Assembly (NCBI GenBank): GCA_017963875.1 | Contig: JAGCTA010000115.1 | Coordinates: forward strand, 1-8,872 | DNA length: 8,872 nucleotides | Direction of reading: 5' to 3' | Source of the DNA: Victivallales bacterium | GTDB taxonomy: Bacteria; Verrucomicrobiota; Lentisphaeria; Oligosphaerales; Oligosphaeraceae | Shown: one piece after another, positions 1 to 6,531 of the stretch | Layout of the letters: every line of letters begins with the position of its first letter | Numbering within the stretch: position 1 is the first letter of the stretch | The notes under the pieces: generated by a model | Database searches by the model: none | Seen by the model: only the letters and a program-made list of their open reading frames with translations | Told to the model about the DNA's origin: nothing | Position numbers and translations under genes: made by a program

Positions 1-83
1 TCTCGTGAGAAGCATCAAGCAAAATCATCGCTCAACTCAATGACCATTACGTATATTTATTTGCGCTTCATGACAACGTCCTC

Positions 84-536
84 TTGAGTGATTCGATGCT
101 TTCATACAAAAAATACGCAGGAAGACGTATTTTCCAGACACCGCTCGAAGGCGCACGGCTTGTCCTTGATTTCCTCCAACTCCTCCACAGTTCGGACACA
201 CAGAATACCATGACTTCAAATGAAGGGCTCGTCCGTGAAGTCAAAAACAAGAGCATCAACGCATTCGACGAGTCTCTCACGACATCGTCACTTGCTAAAA
301 ACGCAGGGATTTCGCGTGAACATCTGTCAAGGACTTTCCATACTGAAACTGGACAGACACTTCGCGATTACCGTGCGGACCAACGGATGAACGAAGCGGT
401 CACGATGCTCCTCAAGACAAGCCTGTCCTGCAAGGAGATCGCCCATCTCGCCCACTTCGGCTCCTATTCCAGTTTCTATCGGGCATTCATCTCAAAATTC
501 AAGACTCCGCCCGAAAGTTTTCGAAGGAAACAATAG
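84..536 (+). CDS. AraC-family transcriptional regulator, N-terminally short
   Basis: This is a DNA-binding transcription activator or repressor of the AraC/XylS family. The double helix-turn-helix fills about residues 50-150. The first HTH is around LTTSSLAKNAGISREHLSRT. The second carries the family signature around residues 115-148 (CKEIAHLAHFGSYSSFYRAF, then a PPESFRR end). Complete relatives are usually about 250-300 residues with an N-terminal sensor domain; only about 50 residues precede the HTH here. The listed start is a TTG; ATG at 96 (146 aa) is equally plausible, and neither has a good Shine-Dalgarno. The same frame is open upstream to position 9 and reads like protein, with a TGA at 6-8. 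The gene may therefore really begin before the window and be interrupted, or be an N-terminally decayed copy. It converges on the activator/dehydratase gene. Its target is unknown; a sugar operon nearby is a guess. The family call is firm, the start is not. Confidence 0.75.
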   Translation: MSDSMLSYKKYAGRRIFQTPLEGARLVLDFLQLLHSSDTQNTMTSNEGLVREVKNKSINAFDESLTTSSLAKNAGISREHLSRTFHTETGQTLRDYRADQRMNEAVTMLLKTSLSCKEIAHLAHFGSYSSFYRAFISKFKTPPESFRRKQ

Positions 537-572
537 AAACGAAACAGACAGCACACGACTTCATGCACACAA

Positions 573-606
573 AAACACGGACCTCAATGTAAAAAAGCCC
601 GTGTTT
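573..606 (-). terminator. Weak hairpin between convergent genes
   Basis: An 8-bp perfect inverted repeat, AAACACGG at 573-580 and CCGTGTTT at 599-606, has an 18-nt loop. It sits in the 96-bp gap between the AraC-type gene and the end of the minus-strand fusion gene. Read on the minus strand, the stem runs into a short T-run (about five T in total), which fits a weak intrinsic terminator for the fusion gene. On the + strand no T-run follows. The long loop lowers confidence. Confidence 0.4.
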
Positions 607-632
607 CTATAAGTCAGCAATTATCGTGCCCG

Positions 633-2771
633 TCAATTTCCCGCCATCAGATTGTCAGGCGGAAACAGAGTGTTCTCGATTCCTGTCTTGATGCGTCCGA
701 ACAGATTGCCATACTTTTTTAGGTTCAAAGACTCGACGAATGACGTGATTTTCGTCACCGTTGAACATGGATCAATAGACGCGTCCATGCAGTCGCCTTC
801 CAAGACAAGCAACGGCAGGCCGAGTTTTTCCAAGGCTTCACGGAGCTGCTTTGTGAAAGGCCTGTCGGCAAGGCTGCAACGCCCGAATCCATGAGTGTAA
901 AGGACGCAACCAGTCAATTTCGCTTTTCTGGCGATATTCTTGACGTATTCCACGCGGAGTTTCGGATCCAGGAAGCCAGCGGTCAGCAGTTTTTTGGCAA
1001 GTGAACGTAACGGTTCCAAAGGATTCAACGGCTCCCATCCGACGAAATTCGTCTCCTCGAAAACAATTGGGGCATTGCAGGTACTTTCAAGGAATTCCAA
1101 ATAATGGGAATTGTAGAATGGTGGAAGATGGAGCCACAGAAGCCGATGGGTGTCTTCAATGCGATAGCGCCTTTCAGCCCATTCCTTTTTCCTTAAAAGT
1201 TCCTCGTAATATGCCTTCTGGATATCAACGAGTTCCTGTTTTCCCCATCCCTGATTAAAAATCACCGCATTGTACACGGCCTGAGCACCACGGATCAGCG
1301 GCGGCGATGTCCAACGCAACTCATTGCATTTACGAGTATAATCTGCGGCGGCATTCGACAATTCGATCGCCTCCTGCAATTTGCCGCGGTCAAGTTTATG
1401 ACCAAATGCCTTCTCCATGCAGGCAATCGCCTCCTCAAGTCCCTCGGCAATCTGCTCGACAGCATTGGAACTTGAAGCGTTGATTGGCGTCTGAAGAGAA
1501 TAGAAACGGTCTTCAAACTGGTAATCCATCGCCAAGTCCGCAAAAATGCGCTCCCCCTGCTGGCAAGGCTGGCTTGTCGTCACGGCAAAATCAGGCTTCT
1601 CCTGCTTAATTCCTTCAAGGATGCGGAGGAATGAACATGTCTGCTGGTCGAACCCCTTCCGTGCCGCAATATCAAGTGCCTGCTTCACACGTTTGGCATT
1701 GCGGCCGAACAAAGCGGCATACGTCTCAAGCGTCTGGATTTTCGCTCCAAACGCATTCAATATCTCAGTCGGGAAAAACAGGTTGCGCCACACCAATGGC
1801 TTGTTCTTGTCTCGGCGAGCCAAAAAGTCACGGCGAGTGCTGTTCACGCGCATCTGGACTGATTTCTGCGGCGTCGGTTCATATTGGACTTTCTCGACGT
1901 CCAGTTTGCCTTTGAGTGCCGTAAACTGGCGTGCAAGACATGCCGCGCCGATAGCCCCCATGACCTGGTGGTATTTCGGAATGACAATCTCGCTGCCTGT
2001 AATCTCTTCAAGATAGTGGGCGACGGCGGAATTGGATGCGACACCACCTTGGAACAGGATTTTACGGCCAGGCTGGTGCAACAGCAACTGCCCGACACCG
2101 TTCAAAATCGTCCTTGCCTGTGCTCGACAGGCACCTGCCAGCAAGTCCCCCATCGGAATGCGGTTTTTGAATTTGTTGATGGAAGTCGCAGAAAGAACCG
2201 CGCATACAGAACTGAATTCCTGCTCAGAATCATAATTCACACGAGAGGAAATCTCTTCGACTGGAACGCCTAGTTTCGCTGCGACGCTGTCCAGATAACT
2301 GCCTGTCCCTGCGGCGCAGACACCAGACATCATCGAAACCCACATGCCCATCTTCTCATTGAAAATCATGCACTTGCTGTCCTGCCCGCCACAATCAATG
2401 ATGGCATTGACATCAGGATAATAGTGTTTGGCACCCGCGACATGTGCAGAGACTTCGCTGACCTGAAAATCGTAGTCGATAAAGCGTTTCGTGTCCTCGA
2501 CAATCTGGCTTCCCGTAACGACAGTACAGATAATATCCTCTTTTTTCAGCCCAGAGTCCTTGAGGAAGGTCTCTACTGTCTTCTTCACGGCCCCCATATT
2601 GCATCGTCCGCAGGAGGTGCATCGGCCCGTGCAAGCCAGACGGCCACTTTCCACAGGCTTTGTGCGTTGATACGTCGTATGGAGAACTTCACCAGCATCT
2701 GACATCACCACGGCCTTGAAAGTCGTGGAACCGATGTCAATACCAAGATAGTATTTTGTTTCGTTATCCAT
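633..2771 (-). CDS. Fused activator ATPase (BadF/HgdC type) and 2-hydroxyacyl-CoA dehydratase-type (HGD-D) protein
   Basis: The 712-residue protein has two halves that in classical systems are separate proteins. Residues 1-285 are an ASKHA-fold activator ATPase like HgdC: phosphate loop IDIGSTTFKA (11-20), DCGGQDSK (126-133), and adenosine motif QGGVASNSAVA (241-251). C152 (VCAAGTGSYLD) and C190 (SSVCAVLSATS) match the two cysteines that hold the dimer-bridging [4Fe-4S] cluster in HgdC. Residues about 325-690 resemble the HGD-D/HgdB-BcrC dehydratase or reductase subunit, with candidate cluster cysteines C379, C403 and C632 and the typical LEGDCMDASIDPC stretch (657-669). Family chemistry is ATP-driven low-potential electron transfer onto an Fe-S enzyme, reducing acyl-CoA or, in double-cubane proteins, small molecules. 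An extra C47-x3-C51-x2-C54-x2-C57 motif replaces the loop after the first strand pair. The start is supported by GAAGGA just upstream and by alignment of the N-terminus with HgdC. No partner subunit or CoA-handling gene is nearby, so the substrate is unknown. It is cytoplasmic: no signal peptide or membrane segment is seen. Confidence 0.88.
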   Translation of the reverse strand: MDNETKYYLGIDIGSTTFKAVVMSDAGEVLHTTYQRTKPVESGRLACTGRCTSCGRCNMGAVKKTVETFLKDSGLKKEDIICTVVTGSQIVEDTKRFIDYDFQVSEVSAHVAGAKHYYPDVNAIIDCGGQDSKCMIFNEKMGMWVSMMSGVCAAGTGSYLDSVAAKLGVPVEEISSRVNYDSEQEFSSVCAVLSATSINKFKNRIPMGDLLAGACRAQARTILNGVGQLLLHQPGRKILFQGGVASNSAVAHYLEEITGSEIVIPKYHQVMGAIGAACLARQFTALKGKLDVEKVQYEPTPQKSVQMRVNSTRRDFLARRDKNKPLVWRNLFFPTEILNAFGAKIQTLETYAALFGRNAKRVKQALDIAARKGFDQQTCSFLRILEGIKQEKPDFAVTTSQPCQQGERIFADLAMDYQFEDRFYSLQTPINASSSNAVEQIAEGLEEAIACMEKAFGHKLDRGKLQEAIELSNAAADYTRKCNELRWTSPPLIRGAQAVYNAVIFNQGWGKQELVDIQKAYYEELLRKKEWAERRYRIEDTHRLLWLHLPPFYNSHYLEFLESTCNAPIVFEETNFVGWEPLNPLEPLRSLAKKLLTAGFLDPKLRVEYVKNIARKAKLTGCVLYTHGFGRCSLADRPFTKQLREALEKLGLPLLVLEGDCMDASIDPCSTVTKITSFVESLNLKKYGNLFGRIKTGIENTLFPPDNLMAGN

Positions 2772-2820
2772 AATCCTTCGCTACTTTATGATGTAAAAAA
2801 AGAAACTCATAATCTAATTT

Positions 2821-2850
2821 AGCATACATTTTATAAATTTCATCCGACAA
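2821..2850 (-). promoter_or_regulatory. Candidate sigma70 promoter for the activator/dehydratase gene
   Basis: Read on the minus strand, TTGTCG (complement of 2845-2850) and TATGCT (complement of 2821-2826) are separated by 18 bp, each matching the sigma70 consensus at four of six positions. The start codon lies about 50 bp downstream at 2771, after an AT-rich leader with GAAGGA next to the ATG. This is prediction by eye; other AT-rich hexamers nearby could serve. Confidence 0.35.
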
Positions 2851-2908
2851 CCTCTAAAAAAACCGTTCCCTCATGCCATTTTCATGGGCTGAAGCCTCGC
2901 ATTTATGT

Positions 2909-2936
2909 TTGCGTGTTTTCTTTTTTACCGTATATT
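2909..2936 (+). promoter_or_regulatory. Candidate sigma70 promoter for the PHP-rhaA unit
   Basis: TTGCGT (2909-2914) and TATATT (2931-2936) are separated by 16 bp. The start codon of the PHP gene follows about 58 bp later. The 223-bp region between the two divergent genes (2772-2994) otherwise holds AT-rich sequence and a small GGCT-GA-AGCC dyad at 2887-2896, too short to call an operator. Both candidate promoters lie in this region, so one regulator could act on both genes. Confidence 0.4.
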
Positions 2937-2994
2937 AAATAATGATTTGAAAAAACACTGTCTGTTTCAATTTACACAACAAGGAAGTCACAAA

Positions 2995-4329
2995 ATGTTG
3001 GAAGCACTTGTTTCCTTTGATGCAAAAAAACGCATGGCGGCACTCGCCGAATTGGCCAAAAACACGTCTTTTCCGCCTGAAAACACTCAGGTCAACATGC
3101 ATCTCCATACCTTTTTCTCCTATAATGGAGAAGGATGGTCCCCTGCCCGAATCGCCTACGAAATGAAAAAACTCGGCGTCTATTCGGCAGCCATCTGCGA
3201 CTTCGACGTCCTGCAAGGACTGGATGAATTCCTCGCGGCAACGGACCTCCTCAAACTCCGCGCGGCAGTCGCATTTGAAAGCCGCACCTTCTTCCGCGAA
3301 TACGCGGACAAGGAAATCAACTCGCCTGGAGAGCCTGGAGTCTATTATTTCATGGGCATGGGATTTGTAAAACAGCCAGCGACAGGAAGCAAGGCTGCGG
3401 CCGTCTTCAAGGACATGCTGGAGCGGTCACATGCGCGCAACCGTGCCGTCATCGCCCGTATCAATGCAAAACTCACCGATTTCCAACTGGACTATGACAC
3501 CGATGTGCTTCCATTGACTCCAGAAAAGAATGCGACTGAACGGCATATCTGCGTTGCTTTCTACAACAAGGCCATTCAAATCCTTGGCTCCAAGCCGAAA
3601 GCCGCCGCATCCTGGGCAAAGGTGCTTGGCATCAGCGAAGAGGATGCACTTGCAAAGATTGACAATCAAAATGCCTTCACGGATTTGCTCCGCTCAAAAC
3701 TGATCAAAAAAGGCGGCGTCGGATATGCCCAGCCAGATGACAAGACCTTCCCGCTTCTGGATGACGTCATCGCCATGATTCTTGACTGCCGCGCCATTCC
3801 AATGACCGCCTGGCTGGATGGGTCACTACCTGGCGAAAACAATCCCGTCGAACAACTTGAACTACTGAAGGCAAAGGGAGTCCCCGCAGTCAATATCATC
3901 CCCGACCGCAACTGGAACTTCAAGGACGAAGCAAAAAAAGCCATCAAAGTCGCGGAACTCAACAAATATGTCGCGGCGGCGACAAAATTGGACATGCCCA
4001 TCAATGTCGGCACAGAGGCGAACAAGCCAGGCCAGCGGTTGCTGGATGACTTTGCATCTGATGCACTTGCGCCACATCATCCGATTTTCTTGAAAGGAGC
4101 GCAGATTATGGTTGGACATACACGCCTTCTGCGCTTTGCGAACCTCTCATACGTTGACAAGGCAGCCGATGACCGCTTCGGCACCGCCGCCGCCAAAAAC
4201 GATTTCTTCGCATCCGTCGGCGCTCTGCCCGCCCCGTCGTCCGACATTCTCGCAAAGATTTCCGCGTTTGATGAGAACAAGGCATTCGCCTATCTCGCAG
4301 ACTCCGCAAAAAAAGGCACCTGGTGCTGA
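2995..4329 (+). CDS. PHP-domain protein, first gene of the rhaA unit
   Basis: A 444-residue soluble protein whose N-terminal part resembles the PHP (polymerase and histidinol phosphatase) metallohydrolase fold. Motif I is MHLHTFFSYNGEGWSP (H36, H38). Motif II is ICDFDVLQGLDEF (67-79), where the usual TDH is CDF. E95 in AVAFESR fits motif III, and H183 in TERHICVAFYNKA fits a later metal-binding histidine. The canonical C-terminal metal-binding Asp-x-His is not evident, and the protein is longer than simple PHP phosphoesterases, with a helical insertion around 185-250. Start ATG 2995 is preferred over an upstream in-frame start because AAGGAAG lies 7 bp before it and conserved sequence begins after it. 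The gene is 84 bp ahead of rhaA on the same strand, so they are probably cotranscribed. Its activity is unknown. A role in rhamnose or related sugar metabolism is inferred from context only; sugar-phosphate hydrolase is one possibility. Confidence 0.8.
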   Translation: MLEALVSFDAKKRMAALAELAKNTSFPPENTQVNMHLHTFFSYNGEGWSPARIAYEMKKLGVYSAAICDFDVLQGLDEFLAATDLLKLRAAVAFESRTFFREYADKEINSPGEPGVYYFMGMGFVKQPATGSKAAAVFKDMLERSHARNRAVIARINAKLTDFQLDYDTDVLPLTPEKNATERHICVAFYNKAIQILGSKPKAAASWAKVLGISEEDALAKIDNQNAFTDLLRSKLIKKGGVGYAQPDDKTFPLLDDVIAMILDCRAIPMTAWLDGSLPGENNPVEQLELLKAKGVPAVNIIPDRNWNFKDEAKKAIKVAELNKYVAAATKLDMPINVGTEANKPGQRLLDDFASDALAPHHPIFLKGAQIMVGHTRLLRFANLSYVDKAADDRFGTAAAKNDFFASVGALPAPSSDILAKISAFDENKAFAYLADSAKKGTWC

Positions 4330-4362
4330 AATCACTCCCGGCAAAGTATTTTTAACAACTTC

Positions 4363-4380
4363 TTGAAATTTCGTTTTCAA
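4363..4380. repeat. Small AT-rich dyad upstream of rhaA
   Basis: TTGAAA at 4363-4368 and TTTCAA at 4375-4380 form a 6-bp inverted repeat with a 6-nt loop in the gap between the PHP gene and rhaA. It could be a small hairpin tuning expression of the second gene or an mRNA processing site. It is also short enough to be chance. Confidence 0.2.
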
Positions 4381-4413
4381 ATTACAAAACACCAACCACC
4401 AAAAGGAAAAAGC

Positions 4414-5691
4414 ATGTTTCCCGAACTGACAGCAGAACAAATCCAGAAACGCTACGAATGCGCACGTCAACAGTACAAGGCCATCGGCGTCGATACCGAT
4501 GCCGCGCTGGACAAACTCGGTTCAACGCCAGTGTCAATCCACTGCTGGCAGGGCGATGACGTCAAGGGCTTCGAGGTCCACGACGAAGCAGTCACAGGCG
4601 GCGGCATCATGTCCACAGGTAATTATCCTGGTCCAGCCATGGATGCCGATACCCTTCGCAAGGACGCAGAAAAGGCCTTCTCTCTCATCCCAGGCATCAA
4701 ACGCTTCAACATCCACGCCATTTACGCGGAAACCAATGGAAAAGTCGTTGAACGCGACCAGATCAAGCCCGAACACTTTGACAATTGGATGAAATGGTCA
4801 AAGAAAAACAATGTCTCGCTGGACTTCAACCCGACATTCTTCGCACATCCGAAGGCCAACGACGGCTACACGCTCTCTCACCCAGACGATGAGATCCGCA
4901 AATTCTGGATCAACCACGACAAGGCGTGCCGCGTCATCGCAGAGGCCATGGGGCGAAATCAAGGCAATGCCTGCATCGTCAACCATTGGATTCCAGACGG
5001 TGCCAAAGACCAGCCTTACGACCGCTGGTCGCCACGCAAACGCCTCACCCAGTCTTTGGAAGAGATTTTCTCCGAGAACATCGACCCGAAATTCTGCAAA
5101 GACGCCGTTGAAAGCAAGTTGTTCGGCATTGGCTCTGAAGATTATGTCGTCGGTTCCCATGATTACTACATGGGTTATGCCATGACCCATCCGCAAATGC
5201 TCTGCCTGGACATGGGACATTTCCATCCAACAGAAACTATCCACGACAAGATTTCTGCTATTTTCCAGTTCAAGAACGAACTACTTCTCCACGTTTCCCG
5301 TGGCATCCGCTGGGATTCAGACCATGTCGTCATTCTCAATGACGATATCCGCAATCTCTTCCAGCAAATTATTCGCGGCGGTGTCCTGGACAACACGCAC
5401 ATCGCACTTGATTTCTTTGACGGTTCCATCAACCGTATCGGCGCATGGGTCATCGGCACGCGCGCCACGCAGAAAGGCATCCTCGCCGCACTGCTCGAAC
5501 CACAGCAGATTCTCAAGAACTTCGAGGACAACAATGACGGCGCAATGCGCCTTGCCCTACTTGAAGAACTGAAACTGTTCCCGCTCGGCGATGTCTGGAA
5601 CATGTTCTGCCTGAAAAACAATGTCCCGACCGCCGCTGGATGGATTGACGACATGATCGACTACGACCGTAAAGTCATCAAAACTCGTTGA
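4414..5691 (+). CDS. rhaA: L-rhamnose isomerase (EC 5.3.1.14)
   Basis: A 425-residue protein close in length and sequence to E. coli RhaA (419 aa). It interconverts L-rhamnose and L-rhamnulose in the cytoplasm, the first step of rhamnose catabolism. The N-terminal signature VSIHCWQGDDVKGFE (40-54) and STGNYPG (67-73) are typical. All metal ligands known from the E. coli enzyme appear, shifted by one residue: E233, D266, H293 and D333 for the structural metal; H269, D301 and D303 for the catalytic one (in LDMGHFHPTE and RWDSDHVV). Start ATG 4414 is chosen because AAAAGGAAAA lies just upstream and it matches the family N-terminus; an in-frame TTG at 4363 would add 17 unlike residues. It follows the PHP gene by 84 bp and is followed by a strong hairpin, so it ends the unit. 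Kinase (rhaB) and aldolase (rhaD) genes are not in the window. Confidence 0.97.
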   Translation: MFPELTAEQIQKRYECARQQYKAIGVDTDAALDKLGSTPVSIHCWQGDDVKGFEVHDEAVTGGGIMSTGNYPGPAMDADTLRKDAEKAFSLIPGIKRFNIHAIYAETNGKVVERDQIKPEHFDNWMKWSKKNNVSLDFNPTFFAHPKANDGYTLSHPDDEIRKFWINHDKACRVIAEAMGRNQGNACIVNHWIPDGAKDQPYDRWSPRKRLTQSLEEIFSENIDPKFCKDAVESKLFGIGSEDYVVGSHDYYMGYAMTHPQMLCLDMGHFHPTETIHDKISAIFQFKNELLLHVSRGIRWDSDHVVILNDDIRNLFQQIIRGGVLDNTHIALDFFDGSINRIGAWVIGTRATQKGILAALLEPQQILKNFEDNNDGAMRLALLEELKLFPLGDVWNMFCLKNNVPTAAGWIDDMIDYDRKVIKTR

Positions 5692-5704
5692 TTTTGTTTT
5701 TAAT

Positions 5705-5746
5705 CTTGTCGGATGGCATGGCTTTTTCTTCATGTCATCCGACAAG
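5705..5746 (+). terminator. Strong intrinsic-type hairpin after rhaA
   Basis: Arms 5705-5720 and 5731-5746 pair over 16 bp (CTTGTCGGATGGCATG with CATGTCATCCGACAAG) with one G-T wobble and a 10-nt T-rich loop. It begins 13 bp after the rhaA stop codon. Downstream sequence is T-rich but broken (TCGTCTATTTCCTTATTTTT). It very likely ends the PHP-rhaA transcript, or stabilises its 3' end. Confidence 0.8.
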
Positions 5747-5775
5747 TCGTCTATTTCCTTATTTTTCAATAATTT

Positions 5776-5781
5776 TAGAAT
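5776..5781 (+). promoter_or_regulatory. Candidate -10 element directly before the ACT gene
   Basis: TAGAAT at 5776-5781 matches the -10 consensus at five of six positions and ends 9 bp before the ATG at 5791. Transcription would start at or within a few bases of the start codon. No good -35 is seen at 15-18 bp upstream (T-rich sequence only), so this is a tentative call. Confidence 0.3.
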
Positions 5782-5790
5782 TTATTACCC

Positions 5791-6336
5791 ATGAGCCAGT
5801 TTGTCATCAATGTAATGTCCCAGGACCGTACGGGCATCGTCGCGGATGTCACACGTGCGATAAAAAATCTCGAAGGAAACCTTGAAGACATGACGCAGAC
5901 TGTCCTGCAAGGATATTTCACGATGATTCTCATCGCGTCCTTCCCTGATTCCGTCACAGAAGAATCACTGAAAGATAGCCTGGCAAACGCATCCGAATTG
6001 ACAGGGCTGGGAATCAGCGTTACACCATTTGTCCAACAGCATGCAAAAGACATGACGCCAAACGAAGACTCCCTGTATATTCTAACGTCTTCTGGCCCAG
6101 ACCGCACGGGACTTGTCTGCGATGTCACCGAGGCACTTCGCCAAAAGGACATCAACATTGTTGACCTCAATACGCGTTCACATAACGGGAACTACAATAT
6201 GATGTTCCTCCTCAGCATTCCCGAAGGCACGGATATCGGCAAACTCAAGCGCAGCCTGCGCGTCACATCCGAAGTACTTGGCCTGAACCTTGAACTGCGC
6301 CATCAGGCACTTTTCAGAAAAACAAACGAAATCTGA
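5791..6336 (+). CDS. Tandem ACT-domain protein, GcvR-like
   Basis: A 181-residue soluble protein made of two ACT domains, residues about 1-80 and 93-170. Each starts with the ligand-loop signature: QDRTGIVADVT (11-21) and PDRTGLVCDVTEAL (103-116). There is no catalytic or DNA-binding domain. Two-ACT proteins of this kind include GcvR, which senses glycine and modulates GcvA by protein contact, and other amino-acid-sensing regulators. Here it most likely binds a small ligand, probably an amino acid, and acts on a partner protein; neither is identifiable from the window. Length matches the GcvR-like group. The ATG at 5791 is the only start giving a complete first beta strand. No Shine-Dalgarno precedes it. 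It is separated from rhaA by a strong hairpin, so it is its own transcription unit; a link to sugar use is not supported. Confidence 0.85.
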   Translation: MSQFVINVMSQDRTGIVADVTRAIKNLEGNLEDMTQTVLQGYFTMILIASFPDSVTEESLKDSLANASELTGLGISVTPFVQQHAKDMTPNEDSLYILTSSGPDRTGLVCDVTEALRQKDINIVDLNTRSHNGNYNMMFLLSIPEGTDIGKLKRSLRVTSEVLGLNLELRHQALFRKTNEI

Positions 6337-6349
6337 CGATTCCAGATTT
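6329..6349 (+). terminator. Possible weak hairpin at the end of the ACT gene
   Basis: AAATCTG (6329-6335) and CAGATTT (6343-6349) form a 7-bp stem with a 7-nt loop overlapping the stop codon, followed by only one more T. It is AT-rich and weak, and may end the transcript poorly or be chance. Confidence 0.25.
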
Positions 6350-6462
6350 TCAGACATCATTATCGTCCAGTCGTTTCCACTTGCTTCATGATCCCCATGT
6401 CCATTTTGTGGCAACAATCTGGGCGACCTGATGTTTCTCCTCCATAAGCGCCAGAGAATATA

Positions 6463-6490
6463 TAGACACAATATTTGTAATCCATATAGT
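6463..6490 (+). promoter_or_regulatory. Candidate sigma70 promoter of the glycosidase-like gene
   Basis: TAGACA (6463-6468) and TATAGT (6485-6490) each match the sigma70 consensus at five of six positions with a 16-bp spacer. The predicted start of transcription is near 6497, giving a leader of about 35 nt with AAGGA at 6519-6523, eight bases before the ATG at 6532. The rest of the 195-bp gap (6337-6462) shows no gene or RNA that I can support. Confidence 0.5.
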
Positions 6491-6496
6491 TACAAA
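6474..6496. promoter_or_regulatory. Inverted-repeat operator candidate over the -10
   Basis: Half-sites TTTGTAA (6474-6480) and TTACAAA (6490-6496) are perfect inverted copies separated by 9 bp, a 23-bp dyad that contains the whole candidate -10. This geometry, two half-sites about 1.5 helical turns apart, suits a dimeric HTH repressor that would block RNA polymerase. The regulator is not identified; AraC-family sites are usually direct repeats, so the AraC-type gene at the left edge is not the obvious candidate. Confidence 0.5.
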
Positions 6497-6531
6497 AACA
6501 AATTATAAAAATATCAATAAGGACAAACGCC

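Noticed and set aside
1546..2016. 156-codon open frame on the + strand opposite the activator/dehydratase gene
   Set aside because: It lies wholly inside a well-supported minus-strand gene, shows no recognisable domain, and is rich in Arg, Ser and Cys as antisense frames often are.
2887..2896. GGCT-GA-AGCC dyad in the divergent promoter region
   Set aside because: Only 4 bp per arm; expected often by chance.
4798..5244. 148-codon minus-strand open frame opposite rhaA
   Set aside because: Overlaps the conserved core of rhaA and matches no family I recognise.
5175..5654. 159-codon minus-strand open frame opposite rhaA
   Set aside because: Antisense shadow of a gene with all catalytic residues in place; it has no domain, and its composition is low in acidic residues and rich in Ser and Arg.
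6388..6447. 19-codon open frame (ATG to TAA) in the gap before the glycosidase-like gene
   Set aside because: No Shine-Dalgarno, no hydrophobic or leader-peptide character, and it ends before the predicted promoter, so it would not sit on that transcript.
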